IMG/VR virus record: IMGVR_UViG_3300042899_000050
Coordinates: 1-34,153 of that record
Length of the DNA stretch: 34,153 nucleotides
Reading direction: 5' to 3' (one strand)
Source: a virus
Below the pieces are notes generated by a model. The model was not told where the DNA came from and did not search any database. It worked only from the letters and a program-made list of their open reading frames with translations. Positions 30,939 to 34,153 of this stretch are shown here, one piece after another. Each line of letters opens with the position of its first letter. Positions within the stretch are counted from its first letter, which is position 1. Made by a program: the position numbers and the translations under genes.

Positions 30939-32310
30939 CAAACACTTTGACAGCGTACTAAGCGGAGTGCGAAAGCAAGACAAAGTAATACTGCATTTAA
31001 TAAGTCCCGTAACTGGTTACGACCGCGCCACTGTTAGCAACGCTGATAGCGAAACTGTAAAGCAGGCAATACGAGAGGCGTGCGCTGGGTTTCAGGTATG
31101 GAAAGATTTAACACCTGCAGTGCGCTCTAAGTTTCTTTTGGCCTTTGTAAGCGAACTGGAAAAAGAATCAGTCAATCTAGCAAAGGCAGAATCTGATTCC
31201 ACTGGCAAGCCACTAAGTCAAAGCATTAGCGAAGTAGCAGGCGCTATTGACGTGTTTAGATTTTACGCAGGCGCGGCTCGCACAATGCAAACGCAGAGCG
31301 CAGGCACTTACATTCCAGATACCTACTCAATGGTTATGCACGAACCCGTTGGTTGCTGGGGAGTGATCTTGCCTTGGAACTATCCCCTAATGATGCTTGC
31401 TTGGAGAGTAGCGCCGATACTGGCGGCTGGAAACACAGCCATAGTCAAGCCTGCTTTAAGCACTCCCGACACTGCAGTCATGGTCGCTGAAATCGCATCG
31501 CGTGTTTTGCCAAACCTGATACAAGTAATTACTGGCGACGAAACAGTTGGCAAGGCTTTAGTGGTTTCCGAGATTGATGGCATTGCATTTACTGGAAGTG
31601 TTTCGGCCGGTCACGAAATAGCAAGGACAAGACCAGACATTCCTGTTTCTCTGGAACTAGGTGGAAACGGCGCTTGTGTAGTATTACCAGACGCGCCTTG
31701 GTTTACTGCACGCCGCTTAGTGGAAGCACTGGTTTATAACGCTGGCCAATCTTGCGCCGCGCCATCAAGGATTATTACCGTTGGGGATTGCTCAGACTTT
31801 GAGAATAAGTTAAGGCACGAAATAGGTAATACCAGAAGTAGTAAGTTTGGTCCACTAAACAACATAGATCAGGTCGCAAGACTTGAGTCAATAATGGCTC
31901 ACTCAAAATGGAACGACCACTGCAAGGGAGTCCTTGACGCAGAGGGATACCACGTAGCCGCCCAAGCCTATTGGGTTAGTGGCAATGACCAACCGATTGT
32001 GCAAGAAGAATTGTTTGCGCCTGTATTCACAATACAAAGAGTTGCAACGGTCGCGGAAGCAATAGCGCTGGCCAACAGTACCGAGCAGGCCTTAAGCAAT
32101 TCAGTTTGGACTACCAACGTTGAGGCTGGCCTTAAAGTAGCGCAAGCCCTAGTGGGCGGAGAGTCTTGGATAAATTGCCACTTGTCACAATCACCAGAAC
32201 TACCACATAGCGGCAGAAAAAACTCAGGCAACGGAATTGACTTAAGCGCCCAAGCACTAATGGAATACACAAAGATTAAAACGATAACAGTGGGATTTGA
32301 GAATGGCTAA
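30904..32310 (+). CDS. Aldehyde dehydrogenase, NAD(P)-dependent, complete active site
   Basis: A 468-residue ALDH superfamily enzyme oxidising an aldehyde to the acid. Visible: PWNYP at 157-161 (oxyanion Asn159), VKP at 181-183 (Lys182 for cofactor), FTGS 229-232, general base E251 in ELGGN, nucleophile C284 in NAGQSC, and EELFAPVF near residue 360. The end (SGRKNSGNGIDLSAQALMEY) matches betaine/succinate-semialdehyde-type members. It is full length. ALDHs are rare in small phages; its overlap with cupin and PP-loop genes places it in one operon. Substrate unknown; the next gene overlaps its stop. Confidence 0.92.
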   Translation: METLLNRRSTSSKHFDSVLSGVRKQDKVILHLISPVTGYDRATVSNADSETVKQAIREACAGFQVWKDLTPAVRSKFLLAFVSELEKESVNLAKAESDSTGKPLSQSISEVAGAIDVFRFYAGAARTMQTQSAGTYIPDTYSMVMHEPVGCWGVILPWNYPLMMLAWRVAPILAAGNTAIVKPALSTPDTAVMVAEIASRVLPNLIQVITGDETVGKALVVSEIDGIAFTGSVSAGHEIARTRPDIPVSLELGGNGACVVLPDAPWFTARRLVEALVYNAGQSCAAPSRIITVGDCSDFENKLRHEIGNTRSSKFGPLNNIDQVARLESIMAHSKWNDHCKGVLDAEGYHVAAQAYWVSGNDQPIVQEELFAPVFTIQRVATVAEAIALANSTEQALSNSVWTTNVEAGLKVAQALVGGESWINCHLSQSPELPHSGRKNSGNGIDLSAQALMEYTKIKTITVGFENG

Positions 32311-33514
32311 GATTCGCAAGGCGCAACCGATAGACGAGAACGTATGGGACTTAACCATGCAGCGGCTTAACTACATTTTCGACATGTTTGATGAAGTTGT
32401 AGTTTCTTTCTCGGGTGGGAAAGACAGCACGGCAGTTCTAAATACCGCACTAATGGTTGCCGAGGAAAGAGGCAGACTTCCACTAAGAGTCGTGTTCTAT
32501 GACGAGGAAGCGATCCCGTTCCAAACAGAGCAATACGTAAGGCGAGTAGCGGAAGATCCTAGAGTTTTATTAGAGTGGTACTGCCTGCCGCTAGAACTGC
32601 GTAATGCCTGCTCACGTAAATACCCAACTTGGTATTCATGGGATAAAGACGATGAAGACTTATGGGTTAGGCCACTGCCGCCAGAAGCCATTACATCACA
32701 TCCAAACGTGGATGGAGTTCCTAGAGAAAAGCGTATGGGTTGGGCAGACTTTGCGCCAACACTTGCCACTGGAAATAACACAGCGTTTCTCATGGGTATT
32801 CGTGCGTCAGAATCTATGACACGACGCAGAGCCGTAACAATGAAAAAGATTGACAACTACATAATTAACTTCGGTAAAGGGCTTGCTAAGTGTTATCCAA
32901 TTTACGATTGGCAGACTGCTGATGTGTGGACTGCCCCGCACAAGTTTGGCTGGGACTACAACCGCGCTTATGACCACATGGAGATGCTAGGTATCGGACC
33001 TGATGTGCAGCGTTGCGCTCCTCCGTTTGGAGAGGAACCTCTAGGTGGACTATGGGTATTCTCTCAAGCGTTCCCCGACATCTGGGACAAGATGATTTAC
33101 AGAGCGCATGGGGTTGCAGCCGCCGCACGTTACGCAAGAACAGAACTCTATGGTTTTGGTGGAACGCCAGAAAAGCCACAAGGGGATACTTGGCCTGAGT
33201 ACATTAAGTGGCTTCTAATGAAACACCCTCCCGAAGTTCGCAAGCATGCGGCACATTCCGTTGCCCATTTGATAGAGATGCATTTCCAAAGAGTGGATAC
33301 GCCTATCGCTGAAAAAACCAAGCACCCACTAACTGGTATTTCATGGGGACGCATTTCGAGCATAGCAATGCGTGGCGATACCAAGTCGCGTAGAACCCAA
33401 ACCACGATTTACTTAAATCAGGGAACGGTTGAGTTTGAGAGAAAACTGGCGGCGTACAACACAGAGATAGATTTGATCACACAACAAGGCCGACTAAAGG
33501 AGTTGCAGCCATGA
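32303..33514 (+). CDS. PP-loop (PAPS-reductase-fold) protein, IbrA/DUF3440-like
   Basis: A 403-residue protein with the PP-loop SFSGGKDS at 35-42, which binds the diphosphate of ATP. Length and the long C-terminal domain (KCYPIYDWQTADVWTAPHKF, then GWDYNRAYDHMEMLGIGP) match IbrA/DUF3440-type proteins. The ECGLH catalytic motif of true sulfate-assimilation reductases is not seen. So this is more likely an adenylating or sulfur-transfer enzyme, like DndC or IbrA, than CysH. ATG 32303 overlaps the ALDH gene; the stop overlaps the next gene (ATGA). Confidence 0.85.
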   Translation: MAKIRKAQPIDENVWDLTMQRLNYIFDMFDEVVVSFSGGKDSTAVLNTALMVAEERGRLPLRVVFYDEEAIPFQTEQYVRRVAEDPRVLLEWYCLPLELRNACSRKYPTWYSWDKDDEDLWVRPLPPEAITSHPNVDGVPREKRMGWADFAPTLATGNNTAFLMGIRASESMTRRRAVTMKKIDNYIINFGKGLAKCYPIYDWQTADVWTAPHKFGWDYNRAYDHMEMLGIGPDVQRCAPPFGEEPLGGLWVFSQAFPDIWDKMIYRAHGVAAAARYARTELYGFGGTPEKPQGDTWPEYIKWLLMKHPPEVRKHAAHSVAHLIEMHFQRVDTPIAEKTKHPLTGISWGRISSIAMRGDTKSRRTQTTIYLNQGTVEFERKLAAYNTEIDLITQQGRLKELQP

Positions 33515-34153
33515 GCAATCAGTATTCGGAAAGACTCACGAAGTTAATTGACATAGCGCGCCACGACATTGAGGCAGCCCTAGTTGGTAAAGTAAATCCG
33601 CTAGTGGCCTACTCAGGAGGCAAAGACGGAAACGTAGTAATGCACCTTGTCAATACAATGACCAAGGTGAAAGGCGTATGCGAAATGTCTTTCTACTACG
33701 AAAAGCAAAAACAGGACATTGAGGACAGCGCGGCCAGATTAAACTACGAACTAGAAGTTAAAGAATCCTTAGACTGGAATTGGCTATCTAGACACAGCCG
33801 CTTCGTGTTTGCGGAAGACGTAAAACTGCGAGCAGACAGATGCAGACTGAGGCAGCAAACCTCGGTGAAGAAACAGGGGCTACTAAACAAGAGCGACATT
33901 GTAATCTTTGGCCGTCGCACGCAAGAGAATAGCGTTAAGTCAAAACTCTACGAGGCAAACGGATTACTAAACTTTCACCCGATCAGGGAATGGCGGCACG
34001 AAGATGTTTGGGAATACATTGACAGAACTCCCGAACTAGAAGTACCTTGGATCTATTCTCAGTATCATGGCCAGAAAGCAGGCAACTCACCTTTCTACAG
34101 TTTGCGGCTTAAGCATTTTGATAACAGTTACGACAAGGCTTGGGAATACTGCA
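33511..34153 (+). CDS. Second PP-loop (PAPS-reductase-fold) protein, continues at 1-59
   Basis: 214 residues in this window plus 15 across the join give 229. The PP-loop is AYSGGKDGN at about 33-41. IVIFGRRTQENSVK and HPIREWRHEDVWEYID match the phosphoadenosine phosphosulfate reductase fold (RxxES-like and W-x-x-x-D-V-W boxes). No ECGLH motif is visible before or after the join. It differs from the 32303 protein in size and motif, so the phage has two distinct PP-loop enzymes in tandem. The ATG overlaps the previous stop. It has no stop inside the window end. Confidence 0.85.
   Translation, partial: MSNQYSERLTKLIDIARHDIEAALVGKVNPLVAYSGGKDGNVVMHLVNTMTKVKGVCEMSFYYEKQKQDIEDSAARLNYELEVKESLDWNWLSRHSRFVFAEDVKLRADRCRLRQQTSVKKQGLLNKSDIVIFGRRTQENSVKSKLYEANGLLNFHPIREWRHEDVWEYIDRTPELEVPWIYSQYHGQKAGNSPFYSLRLKHFDNSYDKAWEYC
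34142..34153. repeat. Terminal direct repeat (copy 2)
   Basis: GGGAATACTGCA, identical to positions 1-12. It falls inside codons of the PP-loop gene, and the reading frame runs on without a break when the two ends are merged. Confidence 0.85.

Noticed and set aside
32303-34153. Sulfate-assimilation PAPS reductases (CysH) as a host-metabolism supplement
   Set aside because: The PP-loops are present but the redox-active ECGLH motif of CysH is not seen in either protein, and ParB-like neighbours fit an IbrA/DndC-like role better.
1-34153. Lysogeny module, attachment site, CRISPR array or insertion sequence
   Set aside because: No integrase, excisionase, repressor-type gene, regularly spaced repeat or transposase was seen on either strand.

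Overview
The window looks like an essentially complete, circularly closing genome of a small tailed phage (siphovirus type) that infects an actinobacterium. The first 12 bases (1-12) are identical to the last 12 (34142-34153). Joining the ends carries the last open frame through to a stop at 57-59, so the unique circle would be about 34,141 bp. Two WhiB-family iron-sulfur proteins, found only in actinobacteria and their phages, point to the host phylum. The moderate GC content and compact ATGA-overlapping genes fit a streamlined, low-GC freshwater-type actinobacterium; that host level is inference. No integrase, repressor, DNA polymerase, primase or helicase is visible, so the phage is probably lytic and relies on the host replisome.

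Layout. A rightward unit starts at about 20.1 kb, crosses the ends of the window and stops at a strong bidirectional terminator (7332-7369) after the major capsid gene. It holds, in order: small early genes; a replication-initiator-like wHTH protein and a helicase-loader-like protein; WhiB 1; a block of three genes separated by hammerhead-like ribozymes; recombination genes (ERF/Rad52-like, RusA, SSB); WhiB 2; two HNH genes; a cassette of ParB-like protein, cupin, aldehyde dehydrogenase, two PP-loop (PAPS-reductase-fold) proteins and a second ParB-like protein; then terminase, portal, protease and capsid. A leftward three-gene operon (8215 to 7378) faces that terminator. A second rightward unit (8358-19980) holds a glycosyltransferase, connector, tail tube, frameshifted tail chaperone, tape measure, baseplate and fibre genes, lysis genes (M23 peptidase, two holin candidates), an HTH protein and a metallophosphoesterase, and ends at a hairpin (20006-20041).

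The most striking signal is three consecutive intergenic regions (23447-23501, 24185-24247, 25268-25330), each folding as a type II hammerhead ribozyme with compensatory changes in stems I and II. Each begins at, or overlaps, the stop codon of the gene before it. They would cut a polycistronic early mRNA between genes. The early region also shares a promoter/operator block (TTGACATGTATTACGG) and a leader ending AAAGGAGGCCAAAATG, used on both strands. The 3' end of the late unit carries a stretch complementary to that leader. The ParB/cupin/ALDH/PP-loop cassette is the second candidate for an uncharacterised system.
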